Shown here: one piece after another, positions 47,506 through 58,827 of the stretch
Numbering within the stretch: position 1 is the first letter of the stretch
Layout: each line of letters opens with the position of its first letter
Origin: Liquidambar formosana
Taxonomy: Eukaryota > Streptophyta > Magnoliopsida > Saxifragales > Altingiaceae
Length of the DNA: 64,000 bases
Direction: 5' to 3'
Assembly: GCA_039720395.1 (NCBI GenBank)
Contig: CM077826.1
Span: 29,012,810-29,076,809, forward strand
The notes under the pieces: generated by a model
Database searches by the model: none
The model's input: only the letters and a program-made list of their open reading frames with translations
Told to the model about the DNA's origin: nothing
Translations under genes and position numbers: made by a program

Positions 47506-50500
47506 GCATGAGATTAGAACAAATTAGCGAACTACTGCAATTCGTGTTCCAAATAAATTCAAGGATATTTTTTTTGCACCAATTGCTTTGATTGATTTTG
47601 TCATTCTAGACAAGTTTAATGTTACAACTGGAAATGTTGATCTCATATTGTCATCCCCAAAGAAGATAAGGTGATATCATCCTCAATGTTCTTATTCTAA
47701 GAATGCTTGTTCAACACTTAAAAATCAAGAATTTTTATTACTTCGACACTTTAAAACTTGGGGTTGAGTTTTCTCCAACTGGGGAGAATGACGAGAATTA
47801 AAGTTAGGAAATTCACAAGGTTTGCCCCTCCATTTAGCCTACCATAGGTGCCATTACTAAGAGGAGTGTGTTTGATGGGGTATGTTTAAACCTACTTGAA
47901 TTTGAAAAAGCATGAAAATTCTATGTTTAGAATCGTATTGATTTTTCTTCTAGCTGTGACTTTGCGAAGCTCTTAGTGAGACTGTAAGTTGGTCTTCTTA
48001 CTCTTCTACTTCTTCATCTTTTTCTTTATTTTAAATTACAACACTCCTGTAAAATCGTTTTACCCACAACTAGCCCTTTCTTTAGGTCAATTTTAATCTT
48101 AAAATTCTTAGTTTTCACCATAAATCCTAAAACATACCTTCATATGCAATTTAACCTTTAAAAAGGGAAAAATTCTTATTCTGTTCAGAATTTCCATCAA
48201 GTTTCTTCTTTTGATTTCTTGCCATATTCTTCCTCAAACCATCACCAAATCAATCCTTAATCCATCTATAAACCCCAAGACCACCATCCCTTTCACAAAA
48301 CTTTAAAAAAAAAAGCAAGGTTTTTTTTTCCCACTTATTCTTGATTGGCAACAACCTTATTCTCTACTTTAAGGGCTGTCCAACATCACCCACAAAACTG
48401 AAAACCTGTGCCTGATGATGCCCAATAAACAACAATAAAAGCACAAAACTTAAATTATGAAAAAACTAGCTGCAAAACTTTAAATATTTCAAATCACCAA
48501 GGAGATTTTACTTGTATTATTTTATGGACTCCACGGCTGGTAGGTTTGGGTCTTTGTTTCAAAACCAGGCGGGGCCTTTCTTTAAAATTGAACCAATTTA
48601 TGAAATATCTTGCATCTTTTGGCAGTATCTTTCTTGGGCCTCCCTCAATCTACATCAGTATTTCTAATAAATTTAGCCAAAAATTAATGATTTTCATATA
48701 CAATATGATTATATTTATGAAATTATACTTTTATTAATTGCCGTGACCCCTTGGTTTTTGTATTATACTTTTTTCAGGATTTTTTGTGTTAGTGTTTCCT
48801 AATCAAGTCATATTTGTGTCCCGTATCTGTGTCCGTGTTATGTAGATCCAACCTTTGGAAGATGTATCTCTGCGTATGGCAATTGTAAGTTGCTCCGTGT
48901 TTTTCCTCCCACAATCAGCCTTTAGGTTATGTCTTTTCGTTAGAGACAGCTATAGAAGGGGAAAGGCAGAACGTGATTCAAGGGGTTAGAATCAAGCCAG
49001 GGAAGATAATTTATCAGTTGGTTGCTGCATTCCAAAATGATACCAACTGAATGGTATGTGTATTTCCCTGTACCCAAAAAAAGAGATAAAAAAGAATGGT
49101 ATATGTCTTTCCACAAAAAACAGAAGCTGTTAATTTCTTTTCTTTTCAAGCCATTCCTCTAAATCGTTCTGTCTTGATTAAATGTTTGGCTGGTACATAA
49201 CCTGCACACTATTCCATAGCTGAAAAGTGTAAAGCGGAGAGATAGAGAGAGAAGGGGGCGGGGGGTTTGGGAAGGAGTATGCCTTTGAACTTTATCTGCA
49301 TACAGACTTTAAATCGTACATAAATCCACTGTATGTTAACTTCTGTGGTATGGCCGGTTGAAAACTTCTCTGGTATGCTGTTGTATTGAGGTCAATTCCA
49401 CCAGCTCCACTCTCCCTTTCCCGTGTCCCTTTGTTTTGATAGTATTGAAGAAGATGTATCATTTAAGCCATTTTTGGATATCCTTGGAACAAATTTTGGT
49501 TTGGCTTTTGAGCTTAGATGTAAAGTTTTGATTTGAAGCTTTGGCACTAGAATCACTTAATTTAAATCTGTTTGAGTAGATTTGAATTTTTATTTTTCTA
49601 GTAATCACATATCTTTTTGCCCCTTTGCTATGATGAGATGGAGGAAGTAGGTGGCCTAATTTGGTCCTTCCCATTTTCTGTGTTCCTTTTGTCTCATCTT
49701 AATTTTAGTAGCAATTCTGGGTATCATACCATCTGTTTAAGGTCATCCTTTGGGGTCCTAGACCCCTAGCCGTTAGCCGTTAGCCGTTAGCCATTAGCTG
49801 TTAGCTGTTAGTAAGTTGGCAGTCCATTTTTAGACCACCAGCTGAAGAAAGTATGGAAAAGTTTGATATAGAAGTGGTGAAGTTGTCATCACCATGAACT
49901 TATTGGTACATATTCTGTGTGTATTAGGTTGATTGCTAGAGAATGCATGATTTAGGAAACATGACATTTCCGGTCACACACTCACACTGTGTTACAATGC
50001 TTTACTTGCAATATGCAATTTTTATTTGCTGAATTCATTCTGTTCGAACAGATAGATTTGAACGAATAAACAACCTCTCTGGGAATGATGGAGAAAAGAA
50101 TCAAGTTACTGCTTCAAGAAATGTTCCTATTATAGATCATGGGAATGCAGGCAGCAGCAATCTTGTGAATGAGAATGTGCGTCCACGGTTGATAGCCTTA
50201 GATGGGTGTTGTAGTAGTGAAGCTTCTCAGCTTCTGAATGACCGTACGTGTCCACTAAATTTTCTTTATGGAATTATTTTATGTTTATCAAGGATTCGTA
50301 TGAAGTATCTCTTTTGATGACATACAGAGTATCTTACTGTTTTTTTTTTTTTTTTCGTTTGTTTGTTTTTTCTTTTAAAACTCAACATAATTACTATTTG
50401 GTGCACCAGCCTATGTAAAAATGAATTCCACCAAAGAGTTTAGTTCACAAAACTGTCCATCATGCTTATGTGTCTCTCTCCTACTTGACAAGAGGCCATT

Positions 50501-53500
50501 GCTACATAATTACAAGTATAAGCACGCATTCTGTATCAAAACAAGCATCATTCTAAAGCAAGTTTTATTTATTGAAGGTTAGGTGGTTCTTGCCAATAGC
50601 TTTCAACATGTGATGTTATTTGGATATAATTTTATTTGCTTACAGATCTTTTGAAACTCATGTTATTACTTATTACCTCCAGCTTCTGCCAAACAGCTTT
50701 ATTTTTAGAATTATTTATGTATATCAAGGATTCATATGGAGTGTGTATATCTATATATATATATATAAAGATATTCATAGGGAGTATCCTTCTGGTTTCT
50801 ATCATTCAACATATTTATTGTTTAGTGTACCAGCCTTTGTAACAATGACATTGGCATGGTCACGTGGATATCGGTGCCTGATATGGATACGAGGTACTTA
50901 GCATGGTGACCTCACAATAAATTGAACTCCAACGTAGATTTTAATGCACAAAACAGTATCCACCATTTTGTCAGTGTGTCCTACAGGACAAGATATCCTA
51001 AAATAGGAGTGTCCTTTTGTGAGCGCCATATCCTAACCACGCCGGTTCGGGAGCACACCTAACTAGAAGGTTTAGCACAGAGAGGGAGTCGCCACCCGAT
51101 TTGGCTTCGGGAACCGATTGACTTCTAGCAAGGGTCCAACTCGTCATAATAAAAAGATTTTAGGTTTGGAGTTAGGGTACGTTATTGGGAAAGTGTTAGG
51201 CACCCAATAATGCCCGGTCAAAGCTGGCCCCACACGTGTTTTGTTGGCTTCAATTAACAAGAAATATCAATTGTGTTTAACCCTATTCATGCGACAAGTA
51301 ATATGAAACAAACGAAGCATGCAAAGAGGATGGTACAAATAAATAAATAAGGAAATGAATTATACAAAGAATCAATACAATAAAGGACTAATATAAAGAA
51401 AGATACAAAAATAAAGAAAGAATCAAATAAAGAAAGAAATAAATAAATAAACAAGTAAGAAAATAAAGTAGAAGAGGAAATAATCTACTAATAACAAAAG
51501 AGAAACAAATAAGTAAAGAAACATGCAAATAAGTAAAGAAGAGAATAAAAATAAATAAAGGAATGGTTTAAATAAAGAACTAAACTAAATAAATAAATAA
51601 ATAAAATATGGAAGTAATCTAAATAAGGAAGTAATAATAAAAGAAGATTGACACAAAGAAAGAAAGATATATGAGAGATAAACACATATGGTAATAACCT
51701 AAACTAATAAATAAATAAAATAATAGAATTAACCTAACCTAAGAAATACTAAATAAAAAATACTCAAAGAAGGAAACAAATAAATAAGAAAAGCAAACAA
51801 ATATGGAGAACAACTTAAACTAAGGAATAGATAAAATACGGAATCAAATGAACATGGAATGAATAATATAGAATAAAATAAATATAATAAAAGAGTCAAC
51901 CGATCATACAAAGGAAGTGGATACGCACAACCATAAAGTGCGTATGCACTTTAGGATTATGCGTACGTGCATTTTGTTCACGGATGCCCCAAAATTAATG
52001 ATATGTTTCCACAACTAATAAAATATGTAAATATATAAAAGAACTATGAAAATGAAATCCTAAATCTATATGCATACAACTAAAAAGATTAAAACAATAA
52101 AAATAAATTAAGAAAGGACGGGAATAAGTCAAAATGAATTAAGAGAAAGAAGTCCTAATCTAATGAATGAAAATACATATGCAGAGATGAATATGCCTAT
52201 TCTACTATGTGACTACATAAATTAATTGGTATAGAAAATTACTAATCATATGAAAAACAAGATAAATAAAAATCGAAAGAGAAAACTAAATGAATAAATT
52301 TACTACGAAATAAGAAACAACTAAACAAAATAAATATACAATCATGGGGAAAAGAGAATCATGTGAATAGCATGTTTGGACATACGAGAATAATAACAAG
52401 CTATTTCAAATAATGAGAGAAAGATAGAAAAATGAGTGTTACCCTCAAGTTGGGTGGTGTGTCGGATGGAACTTTGATGAACGATCTCCTTCCAAGTCTC
52501 CATGATCACAACTGTCTTTTTTCTCTCTAAGCTTTTAGGGTTTGTAGAAGTGGTGGCCAGAGAATGGTTGTGGCCAGAGAATGGTTGTGGCTAGAGAATG
52601 GTTGAAGTCCCCCCTTTCCAGGTTGAAAGTGGTATATTTATAGAGGTAGTATTAGGGTTTTATTAGGGTTAGGTAGGGTTTCTGGAGGCTTGTAGTTGTC
52701 ATTGGTTAGAATCACCCAAGGCAAGAGAACGCTACCAAAAATAAGAACAAGGGAAGTTCGTCTACGATGTGCGTACACACAAATCAAATGTGCGTACGCA
52801 CAAATAAAATATGTGTACGCATATTTGGCAAATTTCCACTTGTTTTTACCTCAGGGCTGTCATCATGTTGACCTTTTGAAGATTATTCACCAAAATTCCA
52901 ATTAATTCCAATTATCTAAGCCTCATTGCCTCATTGGAAGCTTAGAACCAAGATCACCACACACATATCTCACTTCACAAAGAAAATAGTCACTAGGCGT
53001 CTTTTCTTGATGCTGCCAGCGGAAATCATCCGTCTCCAAAAGAAGCATTTAATGGTTAATCATAATAGGAAATGCTTCCTTGGGTTTCTATAGATGGGTT
53101 ACACTTCATGTGGTTCTATCTCTTCTATTTCCTCCATCAAGAGCACTTTGTTGGGAGTGAAACATGTAAAGTCACTTCTTTGGAATTGCCTTTCTACTCC
53201 AACATGAGGAAAATCAGATTGAGTGGGTAGAAATCCAGCTACCTCTTTTAAAGGAACTTGCTGTCCACCACTTTTCTTCTAAGCATTTGGAGAGCGACCC
53301 CCCTTAGAATGGGTTTGCAAGTAATGGAATGGAAGAAATTGCTCCTTGAGCTTCCTTTTCATTTTATCTCTCTCTCGAATCATTCCTTGTCCACTCCTTT
53401 GGCGAAACACTTGCAGTTGTTTCCACTATTCAAATGCTTTTCCCCTAAGGTGAGCAGAGACCAAATTTACCTTCTTGTTATTTGGAACTTATATTAATCA

Positions 53501-56500
53501 AATATTCTCTCAAGAGTTTCCATCCAATCAGCTAAATCTTCATAATCGAAATTTCCATGGAATACTAGAAGTTCATCATCAATTTTATACCCCAATTTGG
53601 AATCTTCACTCTCCTCTCTTTGGAAAGTGGAGGTGCTATACCACCTTCGTTCGTTAAAGTCGCTATTTGTTTCCTTAATTCACCAACTTCATCTTTATAT
53701 TTGCTGATTTTGTTGTTGAGCTTCACCCCTACCAATTGGTGGATGAAAATCTTCTTCTCCACCGCATCCTTTATAAGCCATAACAGTAGTAACACTTCAA
53801 GATAAAGCCTGATTTGAAGTCTTTACCGATTAAAGTTAAACTTCAGTAGCAACAACTGTAATATTAGAAGCAAGGACTTATATCGATATCGATGGATATA
53901 TCCTGGGTCCAAAAATACAGATATATCGGATATATTGATAGATATATAAAAAATATTGATATTGATTTAGAGATATGATGGATATTATTAGTTAAACTTA
54001 TAAATTTTCATTGAAACTCTAAGAAACAACGTTTTTGACCCTAATACGTAATTTAAAATTAAAAGATTGCAAATTAAATCCCTATAAGACAAGTGGTGTG
54101 TTGGATGCAAAAAATATACAGCACTGTGCAATTAAATATTACAAACTTATTCTAATTTAACATTTAAATGTTGCATAATGTTAAAATACAGATTTGTAAC
54201 ATTTAAATATAAAGTTCCACTAAATTAAAGGCCATTGACTTGAAATTATATTTTAAAATATGTGAAATGGTACTACACAAAGATAAATATAAACAATGAG
54301 TAGGTTCTATTAAAAATGTTACAAAGTTCAAAGTAAAAATATAAAGTTGAAAAAAATTATGGGGTTATAATTGTAAAAATATGTAAAAAAATGGAATTTT
54401 TAATAAAAAGAGGATTGTCCTTTAATAGGTGTTATGAAAGTGATAAGTCATGAGCAATGGTTTAAAAGGTGTAGGTGTAGGGAGGGGTGTTTTTCCTTTC
54501 GTAGGGTGAGGAGTAAGCCCCGAGGCATAGGGCGTAGATCTTTCAGGTTTTTAATTTTTATATTTAATAAAATATAAATATAATATAAAAAGAGTGAAAA
54601 AATTAGTGAATCACAAATACTATTTATCATAAAACTAAATATAAAACAATAAATTATTTTTAATCATTTTAATAGCATTTTGGGCCATATTAAATAAATA
54701 TGTGTAAAGTATTATATCAGTCAACAAGTAAACACCCTTTTGTGTCAGTCAACAAGTCAATAAAAGACCTTTTTGTGTCAGTCAACAAGTGAATAAAACA
54801 ATATATATACACAATATGTCAGTAATTTCTTGAAACCCATTTAGGTACCCACCCTTGGGTAGCCCAATTGGTGAGGGCGAACTTGTGATTGTGTGGTTAG
54901 GTGCACGATCATGGGTTTGATTCCTCGCTAGGACAACCCAATTGTCGGTGGGTTGCTGCGTTAGTCTCCCTGGGGGTTTAGGTTCCATGGGTGGGTCCAA
55001 AGGGCCTGTTGTGGGACGGTTCCTTGTTATTAATATATATATATATGTGGAAAGGGGAAAAGGAACTTTTGCTGTTGCAGAACGTAGACCCAAAGGAAGA
55101 AATTTTTTTGTCTACAAAAATACACTTGTTGCGTCAACAACACAGTCATGTTATCCCTTCTCGTCAAGCACAGGGTTATTTTCTCCCTTCTCTCTCTCCT
55201 TCTCTTCTCCACTTCTCATTGAGCATAGGATTGTCCTATCGGCAGCACCTTGTTGAGCACAGGGTAGTATTGTCATTAGCACTTCATTAAGCATAGTGTC
55301 ACCAGAAGGAATGGTAGTCTGATGCGGATGAAATTTAGAAGATTCACAAAGGTTATGTGGGCCCCACCAATGCAACAATTGCCCCATCATAGATGACACA
55401 TGAAGTGGAGTATCTCTCGTGGGTCTAAGGTTGAACCATATAGGTTTAAGCCTCCTTAAATTTGAAGAATTGTGAAAAGTCCATATTTTAGGTGTATTTT
55501 AGTTATTTTACAGTTTTAGGGGTATTTTAGTCATTTACAGATTTTGGTTTGTTTGGTAGTTGAGTTAGTAGGTGTTTGGTTATAAGTTAGAGTCAATTCC
55601 TATCCTTTCAGTTGAGTCATTTTGATTGCTTTTAGTAAGAGTCCTTGTTTGACAAGTAATAAAATTTAGAAAGTAAGAGTCCTTGTTTGACAAGTAAGAG
55701 TCCTCTATGCATGCAAGGCTTGTAAACACAATTACAACAATTCGTTAATGAAATTTTTTGCAGCTTTAGCTTGAATTAATGGTGTGACTCATTGGGAGGG
55801 GCATGAGAAATCCACTTCGTACCTTCGTATCTATAATCTAAACACTTCTCACCCCCTTCCTATGCAAGGCCTTTTTACTTCCCGGCCTTTACTTCCCGGC
55901 TCAAGCAAAAGCCCCCATTATGCAAGGACTGGAACAACAGGAAAAGCCACCTTAATCAGTCAAGCAAGCAATTTGAATAGGGATTATGAGCAGGACCTTA
56001 CCCTGGCCTAACCCATTCGATTGATTGTTCTAAAGTTGAAGTCCTTTCGTTTAGTCGAATTAAGGGCCCCCATTTCGTCCTTTCGTTAACTCCATTGATC
56101 TTCTTCTAGGTGAGACTCCTAGATACCCTTGCTGAGACTCCCAAGGTTTTTCTTCTTCTTCTTTACTTTTATTTACAGCACTGTTGCAATTTATTTTAAG
56201 TTTTTAAACTACCATCAATCCTCTCCCTAGCTTCAATTTCAACCCTAAAAACTTTACCTTTCACCATAAACCCTAACTCTACCTTTCCACACACTTTACC
56301 ATTGGAAAACCTTAAAATACCCATACTGTCCAAAAATTCCAGCAACCTTTTTCTTTTAATTTCACCTCATATTCACCCTTAAACCTTCACCGAATCAACC
56401 CTTAATCATCCCTAAACCCTAATACCATCACCCATTTCATAAAATCCAAAGAAAACAAGGTTTTAGCCCACCTAAGCTTGATTGTAGGTCTCTTCTCTCT

Positions 56501-58723
56501 CTCTTTGTTGGTGGGGTTTAAAAGGGCTAGGGTTACGATTGTCGGAAAAAGAAAAAATGATGAATACAACCAAAATGACACTGTTTCACTTTGGCTCAAT
56601 GGGCGTACACTTGATTCAAAAAATGCAAAAAGACGCGTTTTTAACGCACAAGACGTGCGTTTCAGCTTTGGGGTGTATGCTGACCTGGTATACCACCCAA
56701 ACTTGGACGCGTTTTTTAAAACATTGGTCATGAGGGATCTTATCACTTTATCCCTTTTATTAGTCATGACATACTTCATATGTAGGCTTCAGAAACAAAA
56801 GAAAAAAGAGGAAGGAAAAAAAAGAGGCAAAAAAAAAGGAGCTCTAAAACCATAAATGAGAAGAAGGAAATAACGGAACCCATAAGAGGCTTCCGTGGAC
56901 GATGGCGGCAAGGACGATGGTGGCCAGCATGATGACAGTAACAGCAACCAGCAATTTGTTGTGAGGATGATGGGTCGTCTTCTTCTCCTCCTCCTCCTCC
57001 TTCGACAGTGGCAAGAACGACAGTTTATGAACCAGCCCCTTCTCCTCCTTCTCCTCCTCCTCGTCCTCTTCTTCTACTTCTTCTTCTTGGAAGCTGCACT
57101 GATATTCTTCGATATATCGACCTATATTGTTGAAATATCTCCGGTATCGCGATGGTAAATGAAGGAAAAATGGAACAATTCTCTATCTATTGTGATATTG
57201 TTGAGATTCCTCCATATATTGTAGATATGTTGATATTTTGACCGATACTGTTAAAATAAACTAAATGCAATGTATTGTATTGCCACCCATCGATATGGCG
57301 ATATATTGCCGGTATTTAAGACTTTGGATAGATGTGCAGCAAGAAAACAAGGCTGGAAGAACTCTATATATTGCTTCGATTCACTTGCAAGGGTGGCTGA
57401 GACATGTCAACAGCAAGCACTCAAGAAATGAATACGATCACAGCAAGGAAAACGGATGAAACTTCAGTCAAGATCAGAGGAAGTATTGAACAAAATCAAG
57501 AAGAACTTCACCATTCAGTTGCAAATGCAAACTGATCGCCAGATCTCGATTACAATCGAATAAACTTCGACCTCTGTAACTGAAACAAGAAACTGTAGCT
57601 GTTGATTCTCGAAGCACTATCTCCTTCGATTGTAACCAGTGCTGCTATGTTTCCCTTGACTTGAGACATACTTAACAACTGAATTGCTGAAGCAAAAAAC
57701 CAGTCTTGATTCTTGTTCGACAGTGCTACTACTGCTGGGCAGAAGCATCGACTGTGACTGCTGGTGTAGAAGAAAGCTGCAATCTCTGAAATGATGGAAT
57801 TTCGACCCCAAACATGCTTTGAACAAGGCTGTAGCTGTCTGTGATCAATGCTGAAGCAAGAACACCATTGACGTCATGGAGAAGAAGAGGAAATCAACAA
57901 ATTATCACCACAGGAAGATAGATTGTCTCTGATACCAAATGATGCAGAATCAAACCACAAGATGCTTCCTAGATGCAATCAAATCAAGCAAACTTCATTG
58001 CCATAGAGAAATTCTTCATTACAAGAGAAAATATGGCTGTTTGGGAGCTAAGACAGAACAAGAAAGCTCTATTCCAGCAGATACAAATCTGTAACAGATT
58101 CTAATTCATCTCAAAAACCGACTTCCAACAGCTCATAGGACCTCTATTTATAGTAGTTTCTAGCTGTAACTAACTCCCCTAACTAACCAACTAACTTGTA
58201 AGTTGTAACTACCTTTAATTACATTTAACTTACTCCTAAGTCTTAATTACCTTGTAACAATTAACAATTGAATAGAAATCTGTCAAACTGCATACTAACA
58301 AACACGGCATTACATTATTTACAATGAGATTATATCTTCCCACATCATAATTGAAAGACACTCCTCATGCGATTTAATATGCTGTTAACCTCCCTCTTGT
58401 GTCTTAATGGCAGGTTGGGCAGCCGCAATGCATTGCTTCAATGATCCGTCAGTAGATTTGTCTGGTGAGCGAAAGACTTCTAATTCTCCACTGCATTATA
58501 GCATTGATTCAGTGGTTTGTGCGTGACATCTTTAATAGAGAACAATTTGTATGTGTCTTTGTCATAATTTTTCATTTGCCATGGAATTCATTGTAACATT
58601 GAATTGCATAATCAGTAGGCATTTTGTTGCATATAATATATGCTTTGTTCTTTTCCAGAATATGAGGTGCAACAAACTGATGCTTCATCAGTAAGGTCTG
58701 ATAATTTCATACAGATGGTTTAG
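40557..58723 (+). CDS. Small plant protein of unknown function, five coding exons, 147 aa
   Basis: The only convincing host gene. Coding exons are 40557-40660, 40741-40772, 50052-50243, 58414-58464 and 58659-58723. All introns are GT-AG and the phases (2, 1, 1, 1) join into one frame. The product starts MLENPTELSTITAS, has a run of Thr with one Ala, a basic patch KRYAPPNQRNRSLNRRKSG, a polar middle (DRFERINNLSGNDG), PRLIALDGCCSSEASQLLND, and AAAMHCFNDPSVDL near the end. No enzyme motif, signal peptide or membrane segment is seen; the basic patch could bind nucleic acid or act in nuclear import. It may belong to a plant family like MEE9 (maternal effect embryo arrest 9), recalled with low certainty. 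The last exon may instead end at a GTAAGG donor at 58691, giving another C-terminus. Introns 2 and 3 are transposon-filled. Confidence 0.82.
40741..40772 (+). other. Coding exon 2
   Basis: 32 bases between TATTGCAG and GTGAGTG, encoding NRSLNRRKSG. Intron 1 is only 80 bases, in contrast to the next two. Confidence 0.82.
40773..42110 (+). other. Intron 2, first part
   Basis: No gene. It contains a duplicated segment of about 100 bases (41542 on and 41714 on) with AAAAGAGGGGTCATAT, TTTTACTCAATACTGG and TGAAGTTATAATGGG. The rest is AT-rich, unremarkable intron. Confidence 0.7.
42115..44167 (+). repeat. LTR of a Gypsy-type element, split by a Mutator-like element
   Basis: The 3' end is CTTACATCA at 44167, followed by a degenerate Met-type primer-binding site (TGGTATTAGAGC, 44171-44182). 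CCCTATATATAGGC near 43798 is a likely promoter box. The 5' end, somewhere near 42115, is uncertain. Confidence 0.55.
42279..43703. mobile_element. Mutator-like non-autonomous element, 1,425 bp
   Basis: Terminal inverted repeats of about 80-95 bp: GGGTAAATTACATCTACACC at 42279 faces its reverse complement ending TGTAATTTACCC at 43703. The 9-bp duplication TTCTTATTA flanks it (42270-42278 and 43704-43712), as expected for Mutator-like elements. No transposase ORF. The body holds a GA microsatellite (about 42957-42994) and unidentified sequence. Confidence 0.85.
44171..44560 (+). pseudogene. Gypsy primer-binding site and gag start fragment
   Basis: After the primer-binding site a frame from 44311 reads VEVSNFVGSLDSWAFNNW, then AMDDYFDWSDV before a stop, and later NDWKVRIAKIVVG. 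It matches the N-terminal gag of plant Gypsy elements (F.G.LD...F..WL...D..FDW). Homology fades near 44500. Confidence 0.6.
44687..44957 (+). repeat. Tandem duplication of a 135-bp unit with tRNA-like box A
   Basis: Two copies (44687 and 44823) each contain TTTTAGCTCAATTGGTTAT, like the 5' arm of a tRNA, then GCAATAGCACCAAACTCAC. The two copies differ at a modest number of sites. No complete tRNA cloverleaf is formed. Possibly a SINE-derived fragment. Confidence 0.7.
45666..47273 (-). repeat. TATATCG-rich repeat, copy 1 (in intron 2)
   Basis: Palindromic words such as CGATATATCG and ATATCGTCGATAT are dense at both ends (45675-45925 and 47175-47265). The right end, GATATTAAAGTCCTTGCTT, is the reverse of AAGCAAGGACTTATATCG at the left end of copy 2 (53871). 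The unique inner part also matches copy 2 in inverted order. It resembles an old inverted-repeat element; no transposase is seen. Confidence 0.5.
46020..46440 (-). repeat. LTR-like insert with GC-rich hairpin cluster
   Basis: Contains minus-strand LTR-like sequence (ACATGGTTCCCTC, TACGTCCATGG in plus orientation). At 46280-46365 there are four consecutive hairpins, each with loop TTC: CCGTGCC/GGCACGG, GGGGGTC/GACCCCC twice, and GGGGGC/GCCCCC. LTR ends not fixed. Confidence 0.5.
47760..48360 (+). repeat. Dispersed repeat, copy 1
   Basis: Shares order and wording with 55270-56480, including ATTCACAA(G/A)GGTT, TTTCACCATAAA(T/C)CCTAA, ACCATCACC-type words and a final GCTTGATTG/TCTTGATTG. Likely fragments of one retrotransposon LTR family. 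Confidence 0.5.
49767..49810 (+). repeat. Heptamer array AGCCGTT
   Basis: Six units, AGCCGTT three times, then AGCCATT, then AGCTGTT twice. Confidence 0.9.
50052..50243 (+). other. Coding exon 3
   Basis: 192 bases between CGAACAG and GTACGTG. It encodes DRFERINNLSGNDGEKNQ through PRLIALDGCC to QLLND. The frame has no stop and GC content is higher than in the flanking intron. Confidence 0.82.
50260..50850 (+). repeat. Diverged tandem duplication in intron 3
   Basis: 50269-50440 and 50705-50850 share ATCAAGGATTC(G/A)TATG, AGTATC and TT(T/A)(G/A)GTG(C/T)ACCAGCCT(A/T)TGTAA in the same order, about 430 bases apart. Confidence 0.65.
51016..52950 (-). repeat. Gypsy LTR-like fragment in intron 3
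   Basis: Contains GGGAGTCGCCACCCGATTTGG (here 51085-51104 and on) and GTTAGGCACCCAATAATGCCC, the reverse of the LTR boxes typical of Tat-type elements. AT-rich, with AAATAAATAAAT-like tracts and an 18-bp tandem repeat (GGCCAGAGAATGGTTGT, 52555-52600, three units). Several words with GTGCGTACGCAC-like palindromes lie near 51935 and 52780. Ends not fixed. Confidence 0.55.
53230..53810 (-). pseudogene. Minus-strand Gypsy gag fragment
   Basis: On the minus strand the segment reads, in pieces, KISKYKDEVGELRKQIATL, then after a gap LVSAHLRGKAFE, and RERDKMKRKLKEQFLPFHY. This matches plant Gypsy gag of chromovirus type (W..L....R..G...I..W..MK..LK..FLP..Y). Stops break the frame. Confidence 0.6.
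54848..55035 (+). mobile_element. tRNA-derived SINE-like unit
   Basis: GGGTAGCCCAATTGGTGAGG fits RNA polymerase III box A, and GGGTTTGATTCC fits box B about 55 bases later. A unit of about 190 bases ends at a TA tract. Target duplication not seen. Confidence 0.6.
55270..56480 (+). repeat. Dispersed LTR-like repeat, copy 2
   Basis: Matches 47760-48360. It also holds a short tandem unit AGTAAGAGTCCTTGTTTGAC (55635, 55674). No coding domain is recognised. Confidence 0.5.
56481..57110 (+). other. Intron 3 stretch with overlapping ORFs
   Basis: Opposite ORFs of 125 codons each overlap at 56402-56855, but neither shows a known domain or codon bias. A CTC/CTT microsatellite follows. Probably non-coding repeat sequence. 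Confidence 0.4.
57340..58303 (-). mobile_element. Minus-strand LTR retrotransposon fragment (5' LTR, primer site, leader)
   Basis: On the minus strand an LTR (about 58303 to 57942) is followed by TTGGTATCAGAGACA (57924-57938), a Met-type primer-binding site, and a leader without ORF to about 57340. The LTR has CTATTTATAG near 58143. The LTR's outer end and the other LTR were not found. Confidence 0.6.
58414..58464 (+). other. Coding exon 4
   Basis: 51 bases between TGGCAG and GTGAGC, encoding WAAAMHCFNDPSVDLS with split codons at both ends. Confidence 0.82.
58659..58723 (+). other. Coding exon 5 (last)
   Basis: Starts after TTTTCCAG and runs EYEVQQTDASSVRSDNF to TAG at 58723. GTAAGG at 58691 could be a further donor, in which case the true C-terminus lies elsewhere or has been displaced by the insertions from 58828 on. 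Confidence 0.65.
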
Positions 58724-58827
58724 GATTTTACAAACATTGATGAACCTTTGTGAGGTCTGATTGCGGAATTGGGAAAAAATTGGAAATCTAATATATGCAG
58801 CACAACCCACTGGCTTACATATTGTGG

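Larger units (their letters stand above)
47415..50051 (+). other. Intron 2, last part
   Basis: No gene. It holds a TA/T tract (47465-47505), a copy of a dispersed repeat (47760-48360, see 55270-56480), a heptamer array (49767-49810), and otherwise AT-rich intron up to the acceptor TTCGAACAG at 50051. Confidence 0.65.
53871..57333 (+). repeat. TATATCG-rich repeat, copy 2 (in intron 3), interrupted
   Basis: Left end AAGCAAGGACTTATATCG, right end GCGATATATTGCCGGTATTT. The first 400 bases match copy 1 in inverted orientation. The inside (about 54450-57100) contains other sequences: the SINE-like unit, a dispersed repeat and a CTC/CTT microsatellite (56985-57085). Confidence 0.4.

Noticed and set aside
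54991..55290. ORFs of about 100 codons after the SINE-like unit
   Set aside because: They start within the SINE and TA tract and show no conserved motif.
56402..56855. Opposing 125-codon ORFs in intron 3
   Set aside because: No domain, embedded in repeats; the mutual overlap is a palindromic base-composition effect.
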